Positions 7,359 to 15,867 of a stretch of DNA of 33,410 bases are shown piece after piece. Under the pieces are notes generated by a model. That model made no database searches and had not been told where the DNA came from. It saw only the letters and a list, made by a program, of their open reading frames with translations. This stretch comes from Syntrophaceae bacterium UBA4778 (GTDB taxonomy: Bacteria > Desulfobacterota > Syntrophia > Syntrophales > UBA4778). The position numbers and the translations under genes are program-made. The stretch's first letter is position 1. Each line of letters starts with the position of its first letter. The stretch is taken from assembly GCA_002403175.1 (NCBI GenBank), contig DHHG01000073.1, positions 1 to 33,410 on the forward strand. Reading direction: 5' to 3'.

Positions 7359-9230
7359 TTAATGGGAATCGTTCAGTGCGGACAGGCGCTTCTGGCCGTC
7401 GAGCAGAACCTCTCTGAGCGAAATGCATAGCTGTCCCAGTCCCCCGAAAAAATTCTCGGCTAGTTTGATCCTGTAAGCGGATGCCCATGCAGGATCGTTG
7501 AACCGGGTGTTGATGACTTGCCACTCCAATAAGAGAGGGTAGATATCGGAATAGAGATACTCTTCGAAATAGCTGACCATTTCCGTATTCGTCATGTTGT
7601 TCAAAATCGTCTCGACTTGCGGAATTGTCTGTTCTAGTTTTTCTTTCAGGTCCTCAGAGAGTGTTTGGGAGGATTCTATTTCCCGAAGTGTTTCCCTAAG
7701 GATCGGATGAAGCTTGCGGCAAAGGTCTATAAACTTATCTGTTATAATAATATATTGCTCTACCGTATGCAGAAGCTTAGCCGGCTGCCTCGAGTTTTCC
7801 CATCGGGCCATGTGGTCGCGCAGAGCCTCTCTCGGATAGAAAGCGTGGGTGCAGTATTCATCGATTACCTCCTGTAAGGTCGAGATTTTCGAACCACGTA
7901 TGCGAGCACCACCTTCGGTTGCATTGATCAGCTTGCCTGCCCACTCGGAAATTCTTTTTTCGTACTGTTTAATGCATGCAAACCAGCCATCACATGTTTT
8001 CACCAGAGGTTGAATGTTCCCGGGTACCTCAAGTCTGTCGAATTCCTCATAAACAGGTTGTTTTTCGCCCAGGATAAATCCAGGTGCGTGAGTGTTGCCT
8101 GTCGAGTCGAAAGCTAAGTCATTTCCCACGAGGATAATCGGGTTGCATCCCATGTGCCTTGCTACCTCATAGGCCATATTTGCTGTTGACATTCCCATGG
8201 TAATGGCGTCTTTCTCGAAACCGAGATTGAGCATAAAGTTATATAGGCGATGGAAAAAGAGAATAGGTCCCGTATAGGCCTTCAATGTGGACGGGTGCAC
8301 AAACGAAGCAGCTGCGAATACCGTTTTGTCGAGATGATCCAAGCCTTGATAATAGGCATCAAATCCGGGAGGTCTTTCAACGGTTGTGACCATGTGAGGG
8401 AAAATATTATGTTGATTAAGTATCCTCAATGAAGCGTCGGCAGAGATGATGAGTGCCGAATTTTCAATTTCTTTTAAAAGATGCATATTCTTTTTTAGGG
8501 ATGGACCGGTTGCAACGACAATAGCTGGCTTATCTTTGAAGAAATCTTTTATGCATTCTGCACCGGGATGCGACATTAGCTCAGCGATATTGGTAAAGAA
8601 ATGTTCGTAAGCAACGAGGGTGTCATAGGGGTCATTACCCCGGTCAGCGCCGTAGGTGTCGGCGACATTTCGAAATGTTGCAACAACTCGTTCGTAATAT
8701 CGTTCCGAAATACTGAGTGAAGCTGGCCAAGGAAGAAATTGCAATTCTTTTAAGCCGGCAAAATGTGGGTTGACTGCATCATAGAGATTTACATACAGAT
8801 CATGCTCATCACAGCCAACAATTAATTTGATCCTCAGATCTTCCAGAATGGTAGACAAATCGCGGCTGAGCATGGCCGTCTTCAAACAGGCAAGGTCTTG
8901 TTCGATGATGAACAGTTTGTAAATTCCAATGTTGCTCTGGAGGAGCAACTCGGCTGTGTAGCCCAGCCCTATACCGAGCAAGGCCAGAAAACGGTTTTTC
9001 CCCCGTAGAATGCTTTTCAGAAAGGCCTGTGCATTTTTGAGGGGATCAGTGTTTTCATAAAAAAAGATCGCGGGGGTTTTCCCTCTGTAAACAAGATTGG
9101 GCGTGTGTTGTTGGGCAGAGGGCGCCAGCTCATAATAGCCAGTATCGGTCAAACTGTTGATCCGTGAGGCAATCAGCGGATATCTTTTTTCCAGTATTTG
9201 TAAGTTTTTGTCATAGATGGTTTGGCTCAT
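7359..9230 (-). CDS. maf: Maf-family motility accessory factor (MptE-like/DUF115), flagellin glycosylation
   Basis: A 623-residue protein of the Maf family, which is required for, or carries out, transfer of nonulosonic acids to flagellin in Campylobacter, Helicobacter and Aeromonas. The N-terminal third is the Maf_N-like part (YYELAPSAQQHTP, then LLGIGLGYTAELLL near residue 90). The DUF115/MptE-like Rossmann core runs from about 230 to 410 with VVATGPSLKKN, ISADASLRIL and LVGNDLAFDSTGNTHA. A helical C-terminal part follows. The start is ATG at 9230, which overlaps the stop of the upstream glycosyltransferase gene as ATGA, so the two are translationally coupled. A frame extending further upstream is less likely. 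It sits directly before fliC, and its donor is presumably the CMP-nonulosonate made by the leg genes (inference). Confidence 0.9.
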   Translation of the reverse strand: MSQTIYDKNLQILEKRYPLIASRINSLTDTGYYELAPSAQQHTPNLVYRGKTPAIFFYENTDPLKNAQAFLKSILRGKNRFLALLGIGLGYTAELLLQSNIGIYKLFIIEQDLACLKTAMLSRDLSTILEDLRIKLIVGCDEHDLYVNLYDAVNPHFAGLKELQFLPWPASLSISERYYERVVATFRNVADTYGADRGNDPYDTLVAYEHFFTNIAELMSHPGAECIKDFFKDKPAIVVATGPSLKKNMHLLKEIENSALIISADASLRILNQHNIFPHMVTTVERPPGFDAYYQGLDHLDKTVFAAASFVHPSTLKAYTGPILFFHRLYNFMLNLGFEKDAITMGMSTANMAYEVARHMGCNPIILVGNDLAFDSTGNTHAPGFILGEKQPVYEEFDRLEVPGNIQPLVKTCDGWFACIKQYEKRISEWAGKLINATEGGARIRGSKISTLQEVIDEYCTHAFYPREALRDHMARWENSRQPAKLLHTVEQYIIITDKFIDLCRKLHPILRETLREIESSQTLSEDLKEKLEQTIPQVETILNNMTNTEMVSYFEEYLYSDIYPLLLEWQVINTRFNDPAWASAYRIKLAENFFGGLGQLCISLREVLLDGQKRLSALNDSH

Positions 9231-11611
9231 GACACCCCCCAGGTAAGTCCAAGTATTGTAATCCCATAAAGAATCAGAGAGCACTCTGTACGGTAAGCGC
9301 TTTTGCACATGGAGGTGTAAAGTTCTTCCACCATTGCAAAAATATCTTCGATCTGATTGATATGAAAATCCTTACGCTTGCCAATCAACGTGAATAGGGT
9401 ATCCAGGGATGACACAACCCCTTCGATATTGTTCAGGGAGGCCATATAATAAAATCGGATCGCTTGGGGGAACAATTCATAAGCATTTGCATCAAGATGC
9501 TCGATTAAGATCTCAAATGCTTTTTCTTGATCACCTGCTTCAAAGTGTTGAAGCGAGCGGATACAGCCGATCTGAAATGAGGCATTTTTGTCTTTCAGAG
9601 GTGAATCAGGCAGTTCTAGGCCAGCGATCTCGGCTATTCGGTTGTTGGTTATGAGAAAGCCAATATACGCAGAGATAAGATCAGTGCTTTCAGGATAGGT
9701 CCGGATCAAGTCCCGATATAGATTATCCGCTTGCAACAAGTCGGAAGATGCTAAGAGCCCTGCCAGATGGATACCCATTTTTATCTTTTCAGTGATGCCG
9801 GTCTGATTGCTGTAATAAGTCCTCAGCCATTTGATGGTTTCCTGGGTTCGTCCGATGGATGAAATGTCCCGGATTGCCGCAAGAATTATTTTTTCTCCCG
9901 GATTATCTATCATCTCATAGATAGGGACTTTGCGTTTGATCCGAGCATTTCTGTTATCGTGATCATGCACGATCTGGAGGACATTCATCGGGATTACATG
10001 AACGGGAACGTCCTTCTCCAAAAGGGTCTGCTCGATCGACTCAACGATCTTTTCCCTGAAAGCTAATCCAGTCATGCGCGGAAAAAAGCGGACCGAAGAA
10101 CACTCTGTCCTGAAATTTCCTTGTTCTGTGACAAGGAAAAGCCAGTCCGTTTCATTGAAATAGGTTCCTATCGAGACGGAAAATGCGCATGGCTTCCCTA
10201 GAGGGAGCAAACTTTTAAAGGTCTGTGATTCGATGTAGAAGAAGGGGGATATGTATTCATCACCATCCAGCATGAAAATGTAATCACAGGTGGACTTACT
10301 GATCGCGAAATTACGGGCAGCGGAAAAATCATCAGCCCAAGGGAAATCGTAAATTCGCGCACCGATTGATGCCGCTATCTCGGCGGAGCGGTCATTTGAG
10401 CCCGTATCCACGACTATGATTTCATCCGCAACAGGTTTGATAGAAGCAATGGCTCTTTCGATTGTCTTTTCTTCGTCCCGAATGATAAGGCAGACACTCA
10501 ATGTGGCAGTTTTCTTTGGGGCTTTGCCGTTAATTTCAATGAATTGATCCAAATAATCATCGGCTAGGTCATGACCGGTCGCTTTTTTATATTTTTCCTG
10601 AATATCGTCTATCCTATCGTATTGCTCAGCGAGAATGCTCAGCTTGATAGCATTCCGGGCGACAAGTTCCGATTCCGGCAGCATGGCCAATATTGAATTA
10701 TAAAGATCGAGTGACTGCTTCTGCTCGCCTGTGATGAACCGGAGGGTTGCGGCGATGCTTGCCAAATCGAAATTGCGGAAGTACCATTCTGGTGGTATCA
10801 AGTTAATTATGCCAATGGCTGTAGAGAAGTCACGATAGCGGAAAAGGTAAAGAAGCGTAAACATCACAATGTCAGGATTGCAAAGACCCGCCTTCAAACC
10901 TTTTATGACCCCAGGGATATAGTCTTTGCGAATCGTGTGGTATACGGTGTGAGGCCATCCAAAGCGAGCGGAGTAAATCGTATCATTGAAGTATTGCTGG
11001 TGACCGTTTCTGAAGATGTCCCGGTCTTCCGGCCTAGGTGGTTCTACCTGAAGCACTTCGTCTCGGCGTGAGACGAGGGCTGAACAAATCTGCCCCGTTT
11101 TAGCGTTATCAGGCAGCTCTATCGAAAACTGGATAGGGACATCTGGTTGAGGCCGGGATATTCGTAAACGATCCAGAAATTTCGTTGGAAAGAGTCTGGT
11201 CTCCAAGGTGGTGTACCTGCGGAGGATAGGGACTGCATTTTTCATGAAGGGAGCCGTTGTCACCCACGAATATCGGCCAAAAATGTTTTCAGGGATAAAG
11301 CGTTCAACACGGATTTGCAGAGGTGTTAAGAAATTCCGACGGCATTCGTGTTCGATGTTATCTAATGTCGTTGGCTCCAGATATTCATCCGGTTCGAGAA
11401 AGAGTACCCATGGCGTTTGTATTTTGCAGCCCTTCTTCTCCCCTCTGGCCCGAAGGAATTCCTCCCGGAATGTTTGGGATTCAAGACTCGCCTGAGCGGG
11501 GACCGTAAAATAGAGAGCTGTCCCGGATTCCAATTGCGAGTTGTTTGACACATCGTCGGAGAGGGTAATAAAACTGATCAGATTTTTCACGTCCTCTTTT
11601 TCTGCGTTCAT
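9227..11611 (-). CDS. Large glycosyltransferase: partial N-terminal GT-like half, complete GT2 domain, TPR-like C-terminus
   Basis: 794 residues. A complete GT2 (GT-A fold) domain begins near residue 371: LSVCLIIRDEEKTIERAI, then VVDTGSNDRS (401-409), then MLDGDEY (447-453), the nucleotide-sugar and metal-binding motifs. Residues 1-350 hold a second, incomplete glycosyltransferase-like half: WVLFLEPDEYLEP (69-80) mirrors the acceptor-side part of the GT2 domain, but the nucleotide-binding start is not recognisable. The linker (about 200-350) and the C-terminus (about 560-790) are helical and look like TPR repeats. The ATG has AAGG about 8 bases upstream, and the stop overlaps the maf start by 4 bases. 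It probably builds or extends the flagellar glycan in the cytoplasm. The donor is unknown. Confidence 0.82.
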   Translation of the reverse strand: MNAEKEDVKNLISFITLSDDVSNNSQLESGTALYFTVPAQASLESQTFREEFLRARGEKKGCKIQTPWVLFLEPDEYLEPTTLDNIEHECRRNFLTPLQIRVERFIPENIFGRYSWVTTAPFMKNAVPILRRYTTLETRLFPTKFLDRLRISRPQPDVPIQFSIELPDNAKTGQICSALVSRRDEVLQVEPPRPEDRDIFRNGHQQYFNDTIYSARFGWPHTVYHTIRKDYIPGVIKGLKAGLCNPDIVMFTLLYLFRYRDFSTAIGIINLIPPEWYFRNFDLASIAATLRFITGEQKQSLDLYNSILAMLPESELVARNAIKLSILAEQYDRIDDIQEKYKKATGHDLADDYLDQFIEINGKAPKKTATLSVCLIIRDEEKTIERAIASIKPVADEIIVVDTGSNDRSAEIAASIGARIYDFPWADDFSAARNFAISKSTCDYIFMLDGDEYISPFFYIESQTFKSLLPLGKPCAFSVSIGTYFNETDWLFLVTEQGNFRTECSSVRFFPRMTGLAFREKIVESIEQTLLEKDVPVHVIPMNVLQIVHDHDNRNARIKRKVPIYEMIDNPGEKIILAAIRDISSIGRTQETIKWLRTYYSNQTGITEKIKMGIHLAGLLASSDLLQADNLYRDLIRTYPESTDLISAYIGFLITNNRIAEIAGLELPDSPLKDKNASFQIGCIRSLQHFEAGDQEKAFEILIEHLDANAYELFPQAIRFYYMASLNNIEGVVSSLDTLFTLIGKRKDFHINQIEDIFAMVEELYTSMCKSAYRTECSLILYGITILGLTWGVS

Positions 11612-12134
11612 AGTGATGCCTTCGTTTCCGCGATCATGTGGGAGTCCTATGGTTTATCATTCTTCATCAGTTTGTTGTAAATAAGATCGCTAAATCTAAG
11701 TTCAAGATAGCTCCAGTATTCCGGGTCCTTGATCCCGCTAAAAGGGTTTTTTTTGATATTTGCGTTCCTTAAACAATCATGCAAACGTAGTGCCAATGGA
11801 TTTGCCTTCGTGCGCTCAATGAATCCAGTGACATATGTAGGCAGGGTTCAAAGAACAACGCCAAAGAGATAGTTTCTTGACGATACGGGTCAGCCAGCTG
11901 TCGAAAAATCATCTGACGCGCTACGCTTCGGACCTTGCTGCCTTTTACATAAGGTACGCTCCGCTGCTCGATCCTCCCCGACAACTATCCCGGTAATGAA
12001 AGCATGATGCCTTGCATCCGAGCATTTGTGTAAATCCCCTTGGCTTTTTCCGGAAGGTACGAAAACAAGTAAACATGATTGCACCTGCTTACGGCAATGC
12101 ACCCCCGGTGAACAATCTGAAGATTAGTCTGCAA
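11612..12134 (-). pseudogene. Decayed coding sequence, family not recognised
   Basis: About 520 bases between two glycosyltransferase genes without an intact gene. On the minus strand a frame opening after a stop near 11860 runs about 66 codons to a TAG near 11651: it starts TLPTYVTGFIERTK, continues NANIKKNPFSGIKD, and ends RFSDLIYNKLMKNDKP. It has no start codon or binding site of its own. Just upstream, other minus frames read like pieces of one protein (VYLFSYLPEKAKGIYTN; RQLADPYRQETISLALFFEP), interrupted by stops and frame changes. I infer a gene that has lost its frame through several small mutations. I do not recognise the family. Confidence 0.45.
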
Positions 12135-12965
12135 CTAAGTTTCTAATTGTAGCAAGGCCCGTAATCCGACCGTGTTAGTGCCTTCAACGGGGGGGACTAT
12201 TGTTACTACTTCATCGAGATACCCCATGCGGACCCCGGCACGATCCATCCGAATCAGGAGATCATAATCAACCGGACAGTTCCAGTCCTTCCGCCAGCAC
12301 TGACTGTTCCATCGGAAATGCCTCAGATAGCTTCGATAAAGCCAGGTTGGCATTCCTCCAGCAGCGATTCCTATTGATTCCTGCATTTCTTTGCTGCCCA
12401 GTATCCGCTTATGCCCCTCACGTTCTTCTTCGTAGTCTGCCGAGACGAACTCATGCCGCCCCTTCATTGCGAAGGTGAGCAGGACTTTTATGTGGTTGGG
12501 CGTAAATATGTCGTCATCGCTTAACCAACATAGCCATTTACCTCGAGCAAGCTGCATTCCTTTATTTCGAGGTGGGGTACCCTGAACGAACCAGCGTAGT
12601 TTCACATTGTCTGGATAACGGCCTCGTTTCGGCATGTCATAAAACCTCAAACGGGGATCTTTAATCTGAGACAGCAAATCAGGAGTATCGTCTATACAGT
12701 GGTCTCCTACTACGATGATTTCAAAATTTCGATAGGTTTGACCGAGTATGGAAGGAAGGGTTCTCTCGACCAGAATTCGACCTCTATTGTACGTGGCAAT
12801 AATAATTGAGATTAGAGGGCTCTCATCAGTTTGAGAGTAATCATCTTCGTAAAGCCATCGCAGCATACGCAAAAGAGCGGGCTCAGTCATCCGATATCGA
12901 AGTGAATTGCAATAGCTTATGTATTTATCGGTAATTGTTCTTTTGCGAGTCTCCATTTTAATCAT
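12135..12965 (-). CDS. Family 2 glycosyltransferase
   Basis: 276 residues with one GT-A domain: ISIIIATYNRGR (52-63) is the nucleotide-binding start, and CWLSDDDIFTP (146-156) carries the DxD-type metal-binding acidic cluster. QTYRNFEIIVVGDHCIDDT is the second conserved block. The first 50 residues are a basic helical leader. The start codon overlaps the stop of the methyltransferase gene as ATGA, giving translational coupling. It is the last intact gene of the legH-hisF-hisH-wbpG-methyltransferase run. It probably adds one sugar of the flagellar or surface glycan. Donor and acceptor cannot be read from the sequence. Confidence 0.88.
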   Translation of the reverse strand: MIKMETRKRTITDKYISYCNSLRYRMTEPALLRMLRWLYEDDYSQTDESPLISIIIATYNRGRILVERTLPSILGQTYRNFEIIVVGDHCIDDTPDLLSQIKDPRLRFYDMPKRGRYPDNVKLRWFVQGTPPRNKGMQLARGKWLCWLSDDDIFTPNHIKVLLTFAMKGRHEFVSADYEEEREGHKRILGSKEMQESIGIAAGGMPTWLYRSYLRHFRWNSQCWRKDWNCPVDYDLLIRMDRAGVRMGYLDEVVTIVPPVEGTNTVGLRALLQLET

Positions 12966-13948
12966 TTGAATATGATGGACATCGTTGTTTCCGGAAAATC
13001 AATGTAAGGAATTCCGAGAGGATTGAAAAACTCCTGTGTTGCCAATCGCACGCCTGTCCATCCTTTCGGAGTGGCTATATTATCGTGAATAACAAGAATG
13101 CCTCCGGGCAATAATCTTTCCCAAAAGAAGGCATAACTGTCCAGAGCTGGCTGATAGAGATCGCAATCATAAAAGACCAGAGAAAATTTGGAATCATCCG
13201 GAATCTGAGAAAATGTTTGCGGCACGAATCCGGGATAGACAGATGCCAGTGGATAACCAGCCAATGCATTAAAAATCCGCTCTCTTTTATAATCGTAATT
13301 ATACGAATCCTGCATTCCTGTCGGATCATGACCCGAAAGATCGGGGAAACCTTCGAAGGAATCAAGAACATAATATCTCCGATTGTCTTTCCAGAGAGAC
13401 ATGGCGCTGAGTAGCAATTGAGCATTGCCTCCCTTGTATGCCCCAATTTCCGCCACGGCCCCATTTAGCTGACGAGTTTTGTCCAAGGCTTCGAGCAGGA
13501 GCCAGTTGCCGAGAATAGTTGTCTGAAGAGGAACTAGGGAATTGAGATTGAAAGCGCGTGCAAAAACAAAATACTCTTCGGAAAAGACCTTATTGAATGC
13601 CGCTTCGGCCCTGATTTTAAACATATCTTTAATGAGAAAGGCCAAGTCTGCGAAATCCTGGCCCAGGATATAACCGTGATCGCTGAGGAAGCATTGAATG
13701 GATTGGATAGCCGTCGATGAAAAGGCGGTAATCGCGATGAAATATTTTCCTTTCTCTTCATTCGAGAGCGCTTCAGGAGATACGATTTGCATGCCGTTCA
13801 ATGTTGTGCCATGCAATTCATGGTTACTGTCAATGCAAAACGCAAAGCCATGGTCCGGATAGTATTTCGTGAATATCTCCAATAATGGACCAGCACCCCA
13901 GGCTATCAGTTTTTTATCGGAATGGTCCAACTTGTAATGTCCTTTCAT
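12962..13948 (-). CDS. TylF/MycF-like O-methyltransferase with an N-terminal Rossmann-like domain
   Basis: 328 residues. The C-terminal half is a class I SAM-dependent methyltransferase of the macrocin O-methyltransferase (TylF) group: GAVAEIGAYKGGNAQLL (163-179) is the SAM-binding loop, YYVLDSFEGFPD (192-203) follows, and VFYDCDLYQPALDSY with VIHDN supplies the acidic metal-binding residues of this family. The first 100 residues (LIAWGAGPLLEIF, then FCIDSNHELHG) resemble the small Rossmann-like domain found with sugar-modifying enzymes (PglD_N-like). The ATG overlaps the wbpG stop by 4 bases, and the stop overlaps the next gene by 4 bases. The likely role is O-methylation of a glycan sugar. 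The exact target is unknown. Confidence 0.83.
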   Translation of the reverse strand: MKGHYKLDHSDKKLIAWGAGPLLEIFTKYYPDHGFAFCIDSNHELHGTTLNGMQIVSPEALSNEEKGKYFIAITAFSSTAIQSIQCFLSDHGYILGQDFADLAFLIKDMFKIRAEAAFNKVFSEEYFVFARAFNLNSLVPLQTTILGNWLLLEALDKTRQLNGAVAEIGAYKGGNAQLLLSAMSLWKDNRRYYVLDSFEGFPDLSGHDPTGMQDSYNYDYKRERIFNALAGYPLASVYPGFVPQTFSQIPDDSKFSLVFYDCDLYQPALDSYAFFWERLLPGGILVIHDNIATPKGWTGVRLATQEFFNPLGIPYIDFPETTMSIIFK

Positions 13949-15174
13949 TCTGTTTTATCAGCCTCATGCCACACCGCATGCCTCAGCTTCCATACCCCAT
14001 TTTCCTGTTTCCAGAGATGGGGTGAGCGGAACTTATCACAAAGCTCTATAAAGTATTCGGGTTTCATCTCGAGATACTGCATGATCTCCGCGAAATACCT
14101 GTCGGGAAATTCACCATCGAAACGCTTTACAAGGGCCACACCTTCCTCGCGTGTCAGGTGCTTATTGCGGATCTCCTGGGAAGAATCGTAAGTAGCGCGC
14201 CCGATTCCGAATTTAATAAATGTTGTGTAATAATGAAGGTCGTCAATTTTATCATCGATGCTGTTATATTTACTGTATGTGCCCTGAGACCGAAATGGCC
14301 GTGCTTCAAAGCCGGTATTCTCGACGGCATAGTAATAGACCTCCTGAGGCGTCCATTTCAGGTAATAGCCGAGATAGTGAACCTCGATTTCGGATTTTTC
14401 CAAATCATCATGCGGTGCCGGCAGATAAGCCATCAGATCGGCCAAATCAATCTCGTATTTCGATCTCAATTCCTTTATTGATAGGCCACCCAGGTATATC
14501 CCATCGAGGTTTTTCATACTGTAATAAGACTTATCGCGCAATGATGTCGAATTGTCGGCGATGGCATTGCCGTATTCGGCTTCATTTTCTCCATAGAAGA
14601 TTAGGGGTATGTTATATTTAAGTGCGATTTTGGGCGCAAGGTTCTTCTGTCCCAGAATGAAAGTTTGAAACGGATGCAGAATATTTTCGATTGAGAGCCG
14701 AGTTAATAGCTTTAAGACCTTTCCGTTCTGATTAAAGCTGATATTATCAAACCCGCCTACCTCAAGCCATTTTTTAAAATTCTTGTAACCGTATTCCGTA
14801 TAGAGGATAGGAGGCCAGGTAATCGTCAAAGGATGCATCCCGTATTTGTATTTCAGAATATGAGCTTGAAATGCGCTGTCTTTACCGCCGCTTCCCGGGA
14901 TAATACAATCATAGTAACCATCATTGCGCCGGTATTTGTCTAGCAATCTCAGGAGCTCTCTCTCACGCTTTTTCCAGTCGATTGCTTCTTTTTCCTCGGC
15001 ATGTCGGCATGCGTCGCAAATACCGTCTTCGCCAATATTGAGGGTTTTCTTTTTACTTCCAATTGTATGTTTAAACTCGATAGCTGAAGCAGGGCGCTGA
15101 TTTGACATAACGCATCGTTTGCAGAAAATAACCTCTTCAGGCAACCCGTATTTGGTTTCCAATATAGAACTCAT
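13945..15174 (-). CDS. wbpG: N-acetyl sugar amidotransferase (WbpG/PseA family)
   Basis: A 409-residue PP-loop ATP pyrophosphatase. IIPGSGGKDS (91-100) is the PP-loop. CKRC (18-21) and CDAC (53-56) look like a zinc-binding set. In Pseudomonas (WbpG) and Campylobacter (PseA), members of this family turn an N-acetyl group of a sugar into an acetamidino group, using ammonia from partner HisH and HisF proteins. Both partners are encoded immediately upstream here. The start is ATG at 15174, five bases after the hisH stop; AAGGAGAG, the binding site, lies inside the end of hisH. An upstream in-frame GTG would overlap that site and is less likely. Campylobacter PtmG, from the legionaminic pathway, belongs to the same family. 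Confidence 0.9.
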   Translation of the reverse strand: MSSILETKYGLPEEVIFCKRCVMSNQRPASAIEFKHTIGSKKKTLNIGEDGICDACRHAEEKEAIDWKKRERELLRLLDKYRRNDGYYDCIIPGSGGKDSAFQAHILKYKYGMHPLTITWPPILYTEYGYKNFKKWLEVGGFDNISFNQNGKVLKLLTRLSIENILHPFQTFILGQKNLAPKIALKYNIPLIFYGENEAEYGNAIADNSTSLRDKSYYSMKNLDGIYLGGLSIKELRSKYEIDLADLMAYLPAPHDDLEKSEIEVHYLGYYLKWTPQEVYYYAVENTGFEARPFRSQGTYSKYNSIDDKIDDLHYYTTFIKFGIGRATYDSSQEIRNKHLTREEGVALVKRFDGEFPDRYFAEIMQYLEMKPEYFIELCDKFRSPHLWKQENGVWKLRHAVWHEADKTE

Positions 15175-15179
15175 TTTGT

Positions 15180-15854
15180 TTAACTCTCCTTGCACGTGGT
15201 TATATGCTTAGCCCAGTATCGGTATATTTTCATCCCTTCGTCCGCGCTCTTTTCAGGATGGAACTGGGTTGCCGTTACATTTCCTTCTATGATTGCCGAA
15301 CAGTATTCGATTCCTCCATAATTGGATAAAGAGAGAATATGCTTCGAATCGTTGGGTTGTACATAATAAGAATGAACAAAGTACATGAAGCTGCCGTTTG
15401 GTACATGTTTCAGAGCTGTATGGAACCAGGGATCCACATCTTTCGATGGTTTCTGCAGCCGATTCCAGCCAATCTGGGGAACCCTGATCTTTTTTTCACT
15501 TTTCAACGGAAACCTAACGACATTCCCGGGAATAATACCCAGCCCCTTGTGGTTACCAAATTCCTCGCTTTCAGTAAACAAGAGCTGCATGCCCAGGCAG
15601 ATGCCGAGAAGAGGCTTACCGCTCTTCGCGAAATCGAGCAGAGGGAGCACCAGATCTAGCTTCCGAAGATTTTCCATTGCAGGACCGAAAGCACCCACTC
15701 CTGGAAGAATAACTGCATCGGCTTCGGCAACCTCTTTTGCGGTGCGGGTAATGACCGGCTCTAATCCTACAGCCTTGCAAGCATGGTGCACGCTAAATAA
15801 ATTTCCTGCCTCATAATCAATTATAGCAACACGGGCATGATTAAGATTGCTCAT
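15180..15854 (-). CDS. hisH2: HisH-type glutamine amidotransferase, partner of the sugar amidotransferase
   Basis: A 224-residue class I glutamine amidotransferase. The catalytic cysteine is in GICLGMQLLF, and the His-Glu pair is in QFHPEKSADEG near the C-terminus. AIIDYEAGNLFSV and LPGVGAFGPAMENL are typical HisH blocks. It releases ammonia from glutamine and passes it to HisF. The start is ATG at 15854, with AGGGGA about 7 bases upstream. A longer frame would overlap hisF. No other histidine gene is nearby, and the next gene is wbpG, as in the Pseudomonas wbpG-hisH2-hisF2 and Campylobacter pseA-hisH-hisF sets, so sugar amidation rather than histidine synthesis is the likely job. Confidence 0.9.
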   Translation of the reverse strand: MSNLNHARVAIIDYEAGNLFSVHHACKAVGLEPVITRTAKEVAEADAVILPGVGAFGPAMENLRKLDLVLPLLDFAKSGKPLLGICLGMQLLFTESEEFGNHKGLGIIPGNVVRFPLKSEKKIRVPQIGWNRLQKPSKDVDPWFHTALKHVPNGSFMYFVHSYYVQPNDSKHILSLSNYGGIEYCSAIIEGNVTATQFHPEKSADEGMKIYRYWAKHITTCKES

Positions 15855-15867
15855 CTGTTCCCCTATT

